NCBI RefSeq assembly: GCF_036924515.1 | Contig: NZ_JAZHRR010000001.1 | Location: forward strand, 4,373,001-4,437,000 | Reading direction: 5' to 3' | Length of the DNA stretch: 64,000 nt | Source of the DNA: Bradyrhizobium sp. AZCC 1610 | GTDB taxonomy: Bacteria; Pseudomonadota; Alphaproteobacteria; Rhizobiales; Xanthobacteraceae | Part shown: positions 1 through 7,267 of the stretch, in pieces | How the letters are laid out: each line of letters opens with the position of its first letter | Position numbering within the stretch: the first letter of the stretch is position 1 | The notes under the pieces: generated by a model | The model's input: only the letters and a program-made list of their open reading frames with translations | The model's database searches: none | What the model was told of the DNA's origin: nothing | Translations under genes and position numbers: made by a program

Positions 1-15
1 GCAACGGAGGGAACC

Positions 16-375
16 ATGTCTCTGGAAGCAAACGAAACCGGCAACCTGATCGGCAGCGACAAGGTCGAGGGAACTGCGGTCTACGGCGCCGATAGCAACA
101 AGATCGGCTCGATCGAGCGCGTCATGATCGACAAGAAGAGCGGCAGGGTGTCCTACGCCGTGCTCTCCTTCGGCGGCTTTCTCGGCATCGGCGACGACCA
201 TTATCCGCTGCCCTGGCAATCGCTGAAATACGATACCTCGCTCGGCGGCTACGTTACCGGGGTGACGGAAGCGCAGCTCAAGGGCGCACCGCATTACCGC
301 AACGACAACGCCTGGAACTGGAGCGACCAGACCAGGACCCGCACCGTCAACGACTACTACGGCGTCGCGATCTGA
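16..375 (+). CDS. PRC-barrel domain protein
   Basis: This 119-residue soluble protein has a PRC-barrel fold over roughly residues 12-85, recognisable from 'IGSIERVMIDKKSGRVSYA' followed by a hydrophobic strand and a Gly-rich turn. PRC-barrels are small beta-barrels used in RNA processing, photosynthetic reaction centre assembly and many stress-related rhizobial proteins. Which role applies here cannot be read from the sequence. A strong ribosome binding site (GGAGGG at 6-11) lies just before the ATG. No signal peptide or membrane segment is visible. The downstream hairpin at 401-423 suggests a monocistronic unit. Confidence 0.85.
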   Translation: MSLEANETGNLIGSDKVEGTAVYGADSNKIGSIERVMIDKKSGRVSYAVLSFGGFLGIGDDHYPLPWQSLKYDTSLGGYVTGVTEAQLKGAPHYRNDNAWNWSDQTRTRTVNDYYGVAI

Positions 376-400
376 TCGCGGTCACACCTTGACTTTCGAA

Positions 401-424
401 GGGCCCGCCTCGATGGCGGGCCCT
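401..424 (+). terminator. Hairpin after PRC-barrel gene
   Basis: Nine-bp inverted repeat GGGCCCGCC / GGCGGGCCC with a 5-nt loop, 25 nt after the stop codon. It is followed by CTCTGC rather than a U-run, so intrinsic termination is plausible but not certain. Confidence 0.5.
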
Positions 425-501
425 CTGCAAACGCAGGTGCGCTCCTGTCAGCGGAGAACTAATCCTGCTGCTTTGCGTTGGGATCTGCGGGAGACAGAGC
501 A

Positions 502-582
502 ATGGGAAAATTCTTCTTGATCATTATCGCTATAAGCGTCGCCGTTCTGGTGGCGATGGGTGCGTATGTTATCAGCCTGTGA
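502..582 (+). CDS. 26-residue single-pass membrane miniprotein
   Basis: Short ORF with a good Shine-Dalgarno (GGGAG at 489-493, 8 nt from the ATG). It encodes a 26-residue peptide that starts MGKFF and is then almost entirely hydrophobic, with one transmembrane helix over about residues 4-25 and hardly any tail. It resembles the small hydrophobic membrane proteins often missed by gene callers in rhizobia. No function can be assigned. The evidence is the ribosome binding site plus the uniform helix. It could also be a spurious hydrophobic ORF, and conservation in relatives would decide. Confidence 0.5.
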   Translation: MGKFFLIIIAISVAVLVAMGAYVISL

Positions 583-867
583 CGGCGATGCGATTGCCAA
601 CAGCTCGACCAGAAGCACTGGCTGAGGGACCGGGCCACCGGCACGTTTGTCATCAATCGCGTCGCCCCAAACCATCGGTCTCACGACCACCGATGCCGCC
701 GCGAGAGAAGCGAAACGGCGCTTTCGTGTCTCCTCACCAAGGTCGCTAAAAAAGCAGGCTCCAACGCATCTCGGGGGGAAGATTGCGCCGAAGCCTGACA
801 AGGTTACTGCGTGTCCAGTGACACGTTTGCATAATTTTCCCGACCGAGAATCGTTCCTTCCCGGACG
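583..867. other. Intergenic, no convincing gene
   Basis: About 285 bp. Open frames exist on both strands but show no recognisable domain or ribosome binding site. One frame from about 610 reads 'RDRATGTFV', vaguely like a small rhizobial protein, but it has no start and I do not call it. Confidence 0.4.
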
Positions 868-1011
868 TCACTTCTTCACGGTTCCGCCAGGAGAAGTGGC
901 ATCGCCTTTCTTGTCCACGGCGCCAGCAGTTCCCGCGGCATTGCCATGTGCGAGCGCAGCGGTGCTGGCGAGTGCCAGGGCTGCCACGAGCGAAATGGAT
1001 TTCATCTTCAT
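868..1011 (-). CDS. Small exported protein, 47 residues
   Basis: Minus-strand ORF of 47 residues. It begins MKMKSISL, continues with an Ala/Leu-rich hydrophobic stretch, and ends the leader at 'AALA', giving a classical Sec signal peptide cleaved near residue 22. The mature part is only about 25 residues, Gly/Ala/Lys-rich and hydrophilic, ending 'PGGTVKK'. Two in-frame ATGs (1011 and 1005) are possible; the first adds the N-terminal lysine expected of a leader. Function is unknown. Similar tiny secreted peptides are common in Bradyrhizobium genomes, from memory. It sits alone between two non-coding stretches. Confidence 0.6.
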   Translation of the reverse strand: MKMKSISLVAALALASTAALAHGNAAGTAGAVDKKGDATSPGGTVKK

Positions 1012-1697
1012 AGTCGTTTCCCGCCTGCCTCACGCTCCACTAATTAATTGCGGCTGCCTGCATACGTTCCTGCATCCCTCGTCAGGCGGGTGCGCCACGA
1101 ACGCACGCAAGCCTGCCGCGTCCAGTCCCCACAAGAGAGACATGTTGCGATCGTCACAGATGATGCGGTGGGCGCGGCAGCAATCGGGTGTGCAAGTTTG
1201 TCGCAGGGCGGCATTCCCTGCATGCGCTTTCAGTCGGCAGCACTTGCCCGCCAGATGCAATTGGTTAACGAAGCTGCGGGCGGCAAGATCGGCTGGTCCT
1301 GGCATCCGTTATCAGCGCCACGCAGGCGAACCTTTGTCGAGCTCGGCCAGGTTTTCGATTAACCATTAATTTCCTAATGACGGTAGCAAGACGAATTCGT
1401 CGTCGGCGCGAGCGCGACTTAAGCCGTTAAAACCCTTGCACAGAGAGCGTCGGTTGATCCCGAGCACCTGTGGTGACGGGCGTGTGCCTGCGACCAATGC
1501 ACACGGGCTTGCGGGTGCCCGGTGGCCCGGCATTCCCTGCGCCCTCTTTCTTTTTTGAGGGAACCGGTTAGCATGACCTTGGGTGAAGCGAGCCGCGGCA
1601 ACGCGAACACACAGCCAGTTGTCATTCGTTCTCGCAGGCAGGCGATCGAGTATTCCAGAGACAGCAGTGATGGACACGACAGGTCGCGGCATACTGG
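1012..1697. other. Long intergenic region
   Basis: About 690 bp without a supportable gene. The ORFs at 1048-1362 and 647-1369 (+) have biased composition but no domain. A CtrA-like half-site TTAACCAT lies at 1359-1366. The segment 1369-1560 looks like a dispersed repeat (separate entry). Confidence 0.5.
1369..1560 (-). repeat. Probable dispersed Bradyrhizobium intergenic repeat
   Basis: Read on the minus strand, this stretch starts with a poly-purine/GGGCGCAGGGAATGCCGGG block and later carries GTTTTAACGGCTTAAG and GACGAATTCGTC. I recognise this combination, from memory, as a repeat found between genes across Bradyrhizobium genomes. No coding potential is evident. The call rests on recall, not on a second copy in this window. 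Confidence 0.45.
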
Positions 1698-1719
1698 ATG
1701 CCCCGCAAGTGCGGGGCAT
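1698..1719. repeat. Perfect 9-bp palindrome overlapping a start codon
   Basis: ATGCCCCGC, loop AAGT, GCGGGGCAT. This matches a widespread palindromic intergenic element of rhizobia ('TGGATGCCCCGC...GCGGGGCATGAC', from memory). Its right arm contributes the first two bases of the ATG used by the gene at 1718. Confidence 0.7.
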
Positions 1720-2095
1720 GACCATCTCCCATGCGGCAATTCTACTCCTCCTCGCGATCCTCATCCCGGCCTCGGCTGCCTTGGCCGAGCCGTGCAGCAA
1801 GCCGACAGCACGCTCCAAGATTGCCGAGACGCTCAAGCTCGCCTCGGAGCAGCGGCCGGTCAATATCACGTTCCGCACCCACGCCGACGGTGTGAAGCTA
1901 TCGATCGGCCTCAAGTCGAAATATCCCGACGATATGACCATCATCCTGCAGAACGACTTCGAGCAGTTGAACATAAAGGACGACCGCTTCGAGGTCTTGC
2001 TGCGACTCATGGGGAATCGGGAACGCCTCTCCGTGCCCTTCAATGCAATCAAGGCATTCTGGGATAAATCCGATCTGAAGTGCTCCGACAGCTGA
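1718..2095 (+). CDS. Exported SspB-like protein
   Basis: 125 residues. Residues 1-22 form a signal peptide: a Leu/Ile-rich core ending 'ASAALA', with cleavage before Glu-Pro-Cys. The mature part aligns by eye with SspB, the ClpXP substrate adaptor, in its alphaproteobacterial form. Shared blocks are 'ITFRTHADGV', 'SKYPDDMTIILQ' and 'RLSVPFNAIKAFWDKS', in the same order and spacing as in SspB. True SspB is cytoplasmic and has an N-terminal dimerisation helix and a C-terminal ClpX-binding tail. Both are replaced here, by the leader and by a short Cys-containing tail. Cysteines near both ends of the mature chain could form a disulfide. ATG 1718 was chosen because it opens the leader; in-frame GTG 1709 and ATG 1670 are alternatives. 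Function is unknown. Confidence 0.75.
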   Translation: MTISHAAILLLLAILIPASAALAEPCSKPTARSKIAETLKLASEQRPVNITFRTHADGVKLSIGLKSKYPDDMTIILQNDFEQLNIKDDRFEVLLRLMGNRERLSVPFNAIKAFWDKSDLKCSDS

Positions 2096-2098
2096 TGG

Positions 2099-2911
2099 TC
2101 ACTCCGGCGTTGCGCGCCGGATCAGGGCGCAGAGCCCCGTCATGCGTGCGATCGGATGTTCGACGAACAGTCGGCAGGAAGCGAGCGCGCCCTTCAGCGT
2201 ATCCGGCGGCGTGGCCGGTTTCAGTTGTGACGCGAGAACAGCGCCATGGGCATACCCAAGCGCGCGAATCGAAAGCGTCAGCGCATTCAGCCGCCCTTCC
2301 CGCTGCAGCGGCGCCAGCATGGTTCGCACCAGCGCCAGGTAGGCCGGCCAATACGCCAGATGCCGGTACATGCTCGCGATCAATTGCGGCTCGGTGTCTT
2401 CGCCGAACGCATTCAATTCCTCAACCAGCGCTGCCACTTCCGGGTCCAACGCATCCATCGGCGGCAACTCTGGAATTTTGGCGCCGGACGGCTTTGACGC
2501 GGTGCCGGCAAGCTTCACCGCATCCGCTGGCCGCGGTTCGTAATGCGCGAGGAGCGCAGACAACACGACGAGTGCCAGCGCGTTGGTATACTGATAGCTG
2601 TCGAGCACATCACGAATGAGCGCGCGTTCGATCTCGTCCACGCCGGCGGCAAGCAAGGTGTCGGTGGAGAAGCCGGGCCAATCCGGCAGCGCGATCGTTT
2701 GCCTGACGGCTTCGGCATGCAATGGGGCGTCGCCGAGATAGAGCGGACGGACGGTGGACCACGTCCATTCCAGCGCGCCCGGCATGGTCGCAAGGTTGCG
2801 CCAGATCAGATTGACCACGCTGGTGCCGAGAACTTTTCGAATGTCGGCATAGACGTCGGCGATTTCACCTCTCGCTTCGGATTCGAGAACCGACGGAACG
2901 CTCTCAGCCAT
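2099..2911 (-). CDS. DehI-like protein (halocarboxylate dehalogenase family)
   Basis: About 270 residues, all-helical and cytoplasmic. The N-terminal block 'IADVYADIRKVLG' followed by 'NLIWRNLATMPGALEWTW', and a later 'LDSYQYTNALALVVLSALL', resemble the DehI group of 2-haloacid dehalogenases and their AhpD-like relatives. Many family members are not proven dehalogenases, so the substrate is open. An in-frame GTG at 2920 directly abuts the stop of the upstream hydratase gene; I use the ATG at 2911. The tight junction shows co-transcription with the hydratase, which suggests a small catabolic unit acting on an organic acid. Confidence 0.55.
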   Translation of the reverse strand: MAESVPSVLESEARGEIADVYADIRKVLGTSVVNLIWRNLATMPGALEWTWSTVRPLYLGDAPLHAEAVRQTIALPDWPGFSTDTLLAAGVDEIERALIRDVLDSYQYTNALALVVLSALLAHYEPRPADAVKLAGTASKPSGAKIPELPPMDALDPEVAALVEELNAFGEDTEPQLIASMYRHLAYWPAYLALVRTMLAPLQREGRLNALTLSIRALGYAHGAVLASQLKPATPPDTLKGALASCRLFVEHPIARMTGLCALIRRATPE

Positions 2912-2920
2912 CGCCGCCAC

Positions 2921-3709
2921 TCAATTCCGGAAATTGACTACCACCGTGCCCAACCCGTCGAGCTCCATCTTCACGCTGTCGCCGGCGTTGAGCCATACGG
3001 TCTTCAGGAGACTACCCGTGAGCACGATCTGCCCCGCATGAAGGCCCTTACCCTCCTCGGCCAGGTGATTGGCGAGCCAGGCGAGCGCATTGTGGGGATG
3101 GCCGAGCACGTCGGCGCCGGTACCGCGGCCCACTTCCTCGCCGTTGACGAGGGCGCGGCCCTTGACCGTGAGCAGGTCCGGCGCCTTGGTACGCGCCACC
3201 GCCTTGCCGAGCACGCAGCCGGCGGCGAAGAAATCATCGGCAACAAGCGTCGGCGCGCCCATCGCCTCCCATTTCACGTAACGGTCGTCGACGATCTCGA
3301 TCGCGGGGTGATAGGCCTCGACCGCCTCCATCATCCATTCTGCGGTGAACGGTGCTTCCGACGGCGCAAGATTGCGTGCGAGCCGCACCGCAATCTCGCA
3401 TTCGACACCGACACGGACATAGTCGCCGTAGCGCAGCTTGGCGCCACCGTCGTGAACGCCCTTGGCAAACACGCCGCCGGCACAGGGATGGGGGATGTCG
3501 AGATATTGCTGCATCACCGCGCTGGTGCAGCCGATCTTGTAGCCGACCAGGCTGCCTGTCTGCGGCAGCAGCAGGTCGTGGACCGCGCGCTGAATGCGAT
3601 AGCCTTCCGCTTCATCGCTGGGCGCGAGCTCAGCAGGAAGCGAGGCCAGCGGCGTGCGGTTGCGGCGGGCAGTAGCGATGGTCTGTGCGGCCGCAAGAAT
3701 GTTGTCCAT
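2921..3709 (-). CDS. 2-keto-4-pentenoate hydratase family protein
   Basis: About 262 residues of the MhpD/fumarylacetoacetate-hydrolase-like family, which hydrates 2-hydroxypenta-2,4-dienoate in aromatic meta-cleavage pathways or decarboxylates related keto acids. Diagnostic segments are 'GYKIGCTS' near the middle of the N-terminal half, the metal-binding 'VECEIAVRL', and 'YHPAIEIVDDR'. An upstream in-frame GTG (3733) would add eight residues; ATG 3709 begins the usual 'MDNILAAAQTIATARR'. It is followed without gap by the DehI-like gene. No other ring-cleavage gene is in the window, so the physiological substrate is unknown. Confidence 0.8.
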   Translation of the reverse strand: MDNILAAAQTIATARRNRTPLASLPAELAPSDEAEGYRIQRAVHDLLLPQTGSLVGYKIGCTSAVMQQYLDIPHPCAGGVFAKGVHDGGAKLRYGDYVRVGVECEIAVRLARNLAPSEAPFTAEWMMEAVEAYHPAIEIVDDRYVKWEAMGAPTLVADDFFAAGCVLGKAVARTKAPDLLTVKGRALVNGEEVGRGTGADVLGHPHNALAWLANHLAEEGKGLHAGQIVLTGSLLKTVWLNAGDSVKMELDGLGTVVVNFRN

Positions 3710-3778
3710 CAGCGGCGGCCTTCTCGTTTGCACCCTGCAGCGCTGACCGCACGCGGTCAGACATCAGGCATTATTGCC

Positions 3779-4144
3779 CTACTCGTCGCGATAAACCTTC
3801 TCGCGCTTCTCGTGACGCTCCTGCGCTTCCACCGACAGCGTTGCAATCGGACGGGCCTCCAGCCGTTTGAGCGAGATCGGCTCACCGGTCTCCTCGCAAT
3901 AGCCGTAGGTGTTGTCCTCAATGCGTTGCAGCGCGGCGTCGATCTTGGAGATCAATTTGCGCTGGCGGTCGCGGGCGCGCAGTTCGATGGCGCGATCGGT
4001 TTCGGAAGAGGCGCGATCAGCGAGATCCGGATGATTGACGTTCTCTTCTTGAAGGGTCTGCAGGGTGATTTTCGATTCCCTCAAGATCTCGTCCTTCCAC
4101 GCCAGCAGCTTGGCGCGAAAATAGTCGCGCTGGCGGTCGTTCAT
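3779..4144 (-). CDS. dksA: RNA polymerase-binding protein DksA
   Basis: 121 residues from ATG 4144. The long coiled-coil hairpin ('MNDRQRDYFRAKLLAWKDEI' onward) contains the tip region with 'HPDLADRASSETD', whose acidic residues reach the polymerase active site through the secondary channel. DksA works with ppGpp to reset rRNA and amino-acid promoters. The C-terminal globular domain reads 'YGYCEETGEPISLKRL': only the first of the four classical zinc cysteines remains. Single-cysteine DksA is known in alphaproteobacteria and still functional in some. The frame is open upstream to a TTG (4189) and a CTG (4195), and E. coli DksA has some 30 residues before this Met, so a non-AUG start adding 15-17 residues is possible. 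Confidence 0.9.
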   Translation of the reverse strand: MNDRQRDYFRAKLLAWKDEILRESKITLQTLQEENVNHPDLADRASSETDRAIELRARDRQRKLISKIDAALQRIEDNTYGYCEETGEPISLKRLEARPIATLSVEAQERHEKREKVYRDE

Positions 4145-4344
4145 GAAAGGCTCTTTTTCGGAGGGTCGATAGTTCTTCAACTTTTCCAAGGCCAGCCCAT
4201 CTTCACGTGCAAGGCGGGGCGGAAAATTGTCCGTCCGCGCGGGCCTTATATAGCGGCGGGTTGTGACAGACAATATAGACCGCCTCCCTGGGGGTACCTC
4301 CCCCAAGGCCTTGCACAGGCAAAGTTATCGGGACGGCCTGTCCT

Positions 4345-4956
4345 TTAGTAGCCGACCGTGAAGCGCTGGCGGATATGGGCCGGGCGTTCGATCTCGTCGG
4401 CGAGTGCAACTGCGAAGTCCTCGAAGGAAATCGAGCTTTTGCCGTCGGCAGAGGTCAAAAGCTGGTCGGTCCCGAGACGGAACTTGCCGGTTCGCTCGCC
4501 GGCCACAAACAGGGCCGAGGGCGACAGGAAGGTCCAGCTGAGTTCCTTCTCGGCCCGAAGCAGGTCGAGGAAGGCGGCGCCCTTCTCGGCTTCCGCCTTG
4601 TATACCACGGGAAAGCCCGGGGTGGTGACCAGCCGGACGCCCGGGGCCACTTCAAGACTGCCCGCACCGCCGACGACGAGGTAGCGGCCGACCTTCGAAT
4701 CCTTGGCAGCGCCGATCAGCTTGGCCGGGTCACTGGCGAGAAAGTGGATCGAGCTGATCGCGGCATCATGACCAGCGAGCAACCGGGCCAGTCCCGCCTC
4801 GTCCATGGCATCGCCCGCGGTGGGCGTGACATTGGCCTGGGCAGCGATCTTTTCGGGATGGCGGGCGATGGCGGTCAACTCATGGCCGCGGCGGGCGAGT
4901 TCGGCGGTGATGCGCGAACCGGCATTGCCGGACGCGCCGATGACGGCGATTTTCAT
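4345..4956 (-). CDS. NAD(P)-binding oxidoreductase, NmrA/SDR-a type
   Basis: 203 residues with an N-terminal Rossmann signature 'VIGASGNAGSRI' at residues 4-15, and 'GHDAAISSIHF' and 'YLVVGGAGSLEV' in the middle. This pattern belongs to atypical short-chain reductases that act as NAD(P)H-dependent quinone or aldehyde reductases or redox sensors. It is divergent from the HxlR regulator at 5071. That arrangement is typical of an HxlR protein controlling a detoxifying reductase in response to electrophiles. The 114-bp gap between them must hold both promoters. Confidence 0.85.
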   Translation of the reverse strand: MKIAVIGASGNAGSRITAELARRGHELTAIARHPEKIAAQANVTPTAGDAMDEAGLARLLAGHDAAISSIHFLASDPAKLIGAAKDSKVGRYLVVGGAGSLEVAPGVRLVTTPGFPVVYKAEAEKGAAFLDLLRAEKELSWTFLSPSALFVAGERTGKFRLGTDQLLTSADGKSSISFEDFAVALADEIERPAHIRQRFTVGY

Positions 4957-5070
4957 GGACGTCTCCCGTGCGATACGCGGATGTGGTATCCAATAGTGAC
5001 TAGATAGCGAAAAGAATGTAAGTGTGAAGAGAGCACTTTCTGGTCACCTGATTACGCCGGAGTAACCGCC

Positions 5071-5460
5071 GTGAAAGCCGCCAATTCGAAAACCCCGAAC
5101 GCCTATTCGGCCGATTGCCCGACGCGCCATATTCTCGATCGCGTCGGCGACAAATGGGCGGTGTTAATCCTGCTTCTCGTGCGCGACGAGCCGATGCGTT
5201 TCAATGCGTTACGCCGCACCATTGAAGGTATCTCGCAGAAGATGCTCAGCCAGGTTCTCAAATCGCTCGAACGCGACGGACTGATCAAACGCCGTGCGAT
5301 CGCGACCGTGCCGGTGACGGTGGAGTATTCGATCACGCCGCTCGGCGCGACGCTCGCCGGCGCGGTCGATCCGTTGCGGGAGTGGGCGGAGAAGAACCTG
5401 AAGGAGGTGTTGAACGCGCAGCGCCGCTACGACGCGGCGCGCAATTCGATAGCGGCGTAA
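5071..5460 (+). CDS. HxlR family transcriptional regulator
   Basis: 129 residues with a winged helix-turn-helix of the MarR-like HxlR class. It shows the family pattern 'CPTRHILDRVGDKWAVLIL', then 'RFNALRRTIEGISQKMLSQ' and 'RDGLIKR'. The conserved N-terminal Cys (about residue 17) is the residue that senses quinones, aldehydes or disulfide stress in characterised HxlR proteins such as YodB and HypR. The start is GTG with GGAG 10 nt upstream. Its likely target is the divergent oxidoreductase at 4956. It ends 2 bp from the end of convergent fliX. Confidence 0.9.
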   Translation: MKAANSKTPNAYSADCPTRHILDRVGDKWAVLILLLVRDEPMRFNALRRTIEGISQKMLSQVLKSLERDGLIKRRAIATVPVTVEYSITPLGATLAGAVDPLREWAEKNLKEVLNAQRRYDAARNSIAA

Positions 5461-5462
5461 AT

Positions 5463-5876
5463 CTAGAACTGTCCGGCCTTTGCCAGCTCGACTTCAACCC
5501 GCAGCTCAATCTCGGACAGCACGGCGTCGAGGCCGGGATCGCCGGAGGAGGATTTCAGATTGGCCGCGGCATCGCGCAGCCGGTTCATCGTGGAAGCATC
5601 GAGATTGCCGGAGAGCAGTCCGATCTTGAGCTCGTCGAGCACGTCGAGCGCGCCCCTGCCCCGCGCTACCGAACGCTTGCGGCGCTCGGTCGGATCCTCG
5701 ACGCCCTGCAGCGCGAGCAGCGCATCGATGTTACCGGCGGCCTTGGGCGATGCGGCCGAGCGCAACTCTTCGGGCGCAGCCGTCGTTTCCGGCAGCGAGA
5801 AGCCGGTCGAACTGGTTCGTCGCGTGTGGCTCGCGGGCGATCCAAGCGTGGTGCCGTTCGGTCCGTAGATGCGCAT
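5463..5876 (-). CDS. fliX: Flagellar assembly regulator FliX
   Basis: 137 residues from 'MRIYGPNG', the conserved FliX N-terminus. The C-terminal half contains 'LDVLDELKIGLLSG' and 'LDAVLSEIELRVEVELAKAG', also typical. In Caulobacter FliX links completion of the early basal body to activation of sigma-54-dependent class III/IV genes through FlbD. The frame is open upstream, but residues before this Met do not match the family. It is divergent from flgI, as in Caulobacter. A CtrA-type half-site lies about 45 bp upstream. Confidence 0.93.
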   Translation of the reverse strand: MRIYGPNGTTLGSPASHTRRTSSTGFSLPETTAAPEELRSAASPKAAGNIDALLALQGVEDPTERRKRSVARGRGALDVLDELKIGLLSGNLDASTMNRLRDAAANLKSSSGDPGLDAVLSEIELRVEVELAKAGQF

Positions 5877-5919
5877 CGAGGTGGTCTCGCCGTGAGAGTA
5901 GAGAGACCTTCGCCCTCTT

Positions 5920-5927
5920 ATGGTTAA
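5920..5927 (-). promoter_or_regulatory. CtrA-type half-site upstream of fliX
   Basis: ATGGTTAA on the plus strand is TTAACCAT on the fliX strand, the common CtrA recognition form in alphaproteobacteria. It lies 44 bp before the fliX start. In Caulobacter fliX is a CtrA-dependent early flagellar gene. Binding is inferred. Confidence 0.45.
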
Positions 5928-6055
5928 TGACGCGTAAACGGCCCGGCAAAATCTGCCGACGTGCGGCAGTTTCGCCCATCGTGGTGAAGCCGCCGCGGCA
6001 TCACAGCTCCGGGGAACATTCAGCAATATCAAGGCATTGCCTCAGAAGCGCAATA

Positions 6056-6072
6056 TGGCATGACCCTCGCAT
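6056..6072 (+). promoter_or_regulatory. Candidate sigma-54 promoter for flgI
   Basis: TGGCATGACCCTCGCAT has the invariant GG and GC dinucleotides at the exact -24/-12 spacing of the sigma-54 consensus (TGGCACG-N4-TTGCA), with two deviations. It lies 70 bp before the flgI ATG. Confidence 0.55.
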
Positions 6073-6142
6073 AGTTAATGGCGGACCGCCGTCATGGGAG
6101 TGACGTCAGCGGTCCGGTTGAAGACCTCGAGGGGAGCACAGG

Positions 6143-7267
6143 ATGCCCGGCATCCGTTCGGCAAGACTGATTTGGGTGACCTGCGCGGCGCTGCTGGCGC
6201 TGGCGTTATCGCCCTCGTCCGCGGGCGCGACGTCGCGGATCAAGGATCTCGCCAACATCGAAGGCGTGCGGCAGAACCAGTTGATCGGCTACGGCCTCGT
6301 GGTCGGCCTCAACGGCACCGGCGACACGCTCAACAACATCCCCTTCACCAAGCAATCGCTGCAGGCGATGCTCGAGCGCATGGGCGTCAACATCCGCGGC
6401 GCCACCATCCGCACCGGCAACGTCGCCGCCGTCATGGTCACCGGCAACCTGCCGGCGTTCGGCACCCAGGGCACGCGGATGGACGTCACGGTGTCCGCGC
6501 TCGGCGACGCCAAGAACCTGCAGGGCGGCACCCTGCTCGTCACCCCCCTGCTCGGCGCCGATGGCAACGTCTATGCGGTCGCGCAAGGCTCGCTCGCCAT
6601 CGCCGGTTTCGCGGCCGAAGGGGCCGCCGCCAGTGTCACGCGCGGCGTGCCGACCAACGGCCGGATCCCCAACGGCGCCATCATCGAACGCGAGATCGAA
6701 TTCGCGCTCAATCGCCTGCCCAATGTGCGGCTGGCGCTGCGCAATGCCGACTTCACCACCGCCAAGCGCATTGCGGCCGCGGTCAACGATTTCCTCGGCG
6801 TCAAGACCGCCGAGCCGATCGATCCCTCCACGGTGCAGCTCGCGATACCCGCCGAGTTCAAGGGCAATGTCGTCGCCTTCCTGACCGAGATCGAGCAACT
6901 GCAGGTCGAGCCGGATCTCGCCGCCAAGATCGTGATCGACGAACGCTCAGGGATCATCGTGATGGGCCGCGACGTTCGCGTGGCTACGGTGGCGGTGGCG
7001 CAAGGCAATCTCACCGTCTCGATTTCGGAGAGCCCGCAAGTCAGCCAGCCCAATCCGCTGTCACGCGGCCGGACCGTGGTGACGCCGCGCACCGGCGTCA
7101 GCGTTTCCGAAGACGGCAAGAAATTTGCGGTTGTGAAAGACGGCGTGTCGCTGCAGCAACTGGTCGACGGCCTCAATGGTCTGGGCATCGGCCCGCGCGA
7201 CCTCATCAGCATCCTGCAGGCGATCAAGGCCGCCGGCGCGATCCAGGCCGACATCGAGGTGATGTGA
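6143..7267 (+). CDS. flgI: Flagellar P-ring protein FlgI
   Basis: 374 residues with a Sec signal peptide ending near 'SSAGA', followed by the FlgI hallmarks 'RIKDLANIEGVRQNQLIGYG' and 'VVGLNGTGD'. FlgI is exported to the periplasm and assembles the P ring that acts as a bushing for the rod in peptidoglycan. The length is usual. It overlaps the next gene by one base (TGATG), so FlgI and FlgJ translation are coupled. A sigma-54-like promoter precedes it. Confidence 0.97.
   Translation: MPGIRSARLIWVTCAALLALALSPSSAGATSRIKDLANIEGVRQNQLIGYGLVVGLNGTGDTLNNIPFTKQSLQAMLERMGVNIRGATIRTGNVAAVMVTGNLPAFGTQGTRMDVTVSALGDAKNLQGGTLLVTPLLGADGNVYAVAQGSLAIAGFAAEGAAASVTRGVPTNGRIPNGAIIEREIEFALNRLPNVRLALRNADFTTAKRIAAAVNDFLGVKTAEPIDPSTVQLAIPAEFKGNVVAFLTEIEQLQVEPDLAAKIVIDERSGIIVMGRDVRVATVAVAQGNLTVSISESPQVSQPNPLSRGRTVVTPRTGVSVSEDGKKFAVVKDGVSLQQLVDGLNGLGIGPRDLISILQAIKAAGAIQADIEVM

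Noticed and set aside
1048..1362. 104-codon plus-strand ORF in the 1-1.7 kb gap
   Set aside because: No domain, no ribosome binding site and biased composition; region looks non-coding.
2543..4348. 601-codon plus-strand ORF
   Set aside because: It runs antisense through the DehI-like, hydratase and dksA genes, all of which have family support.
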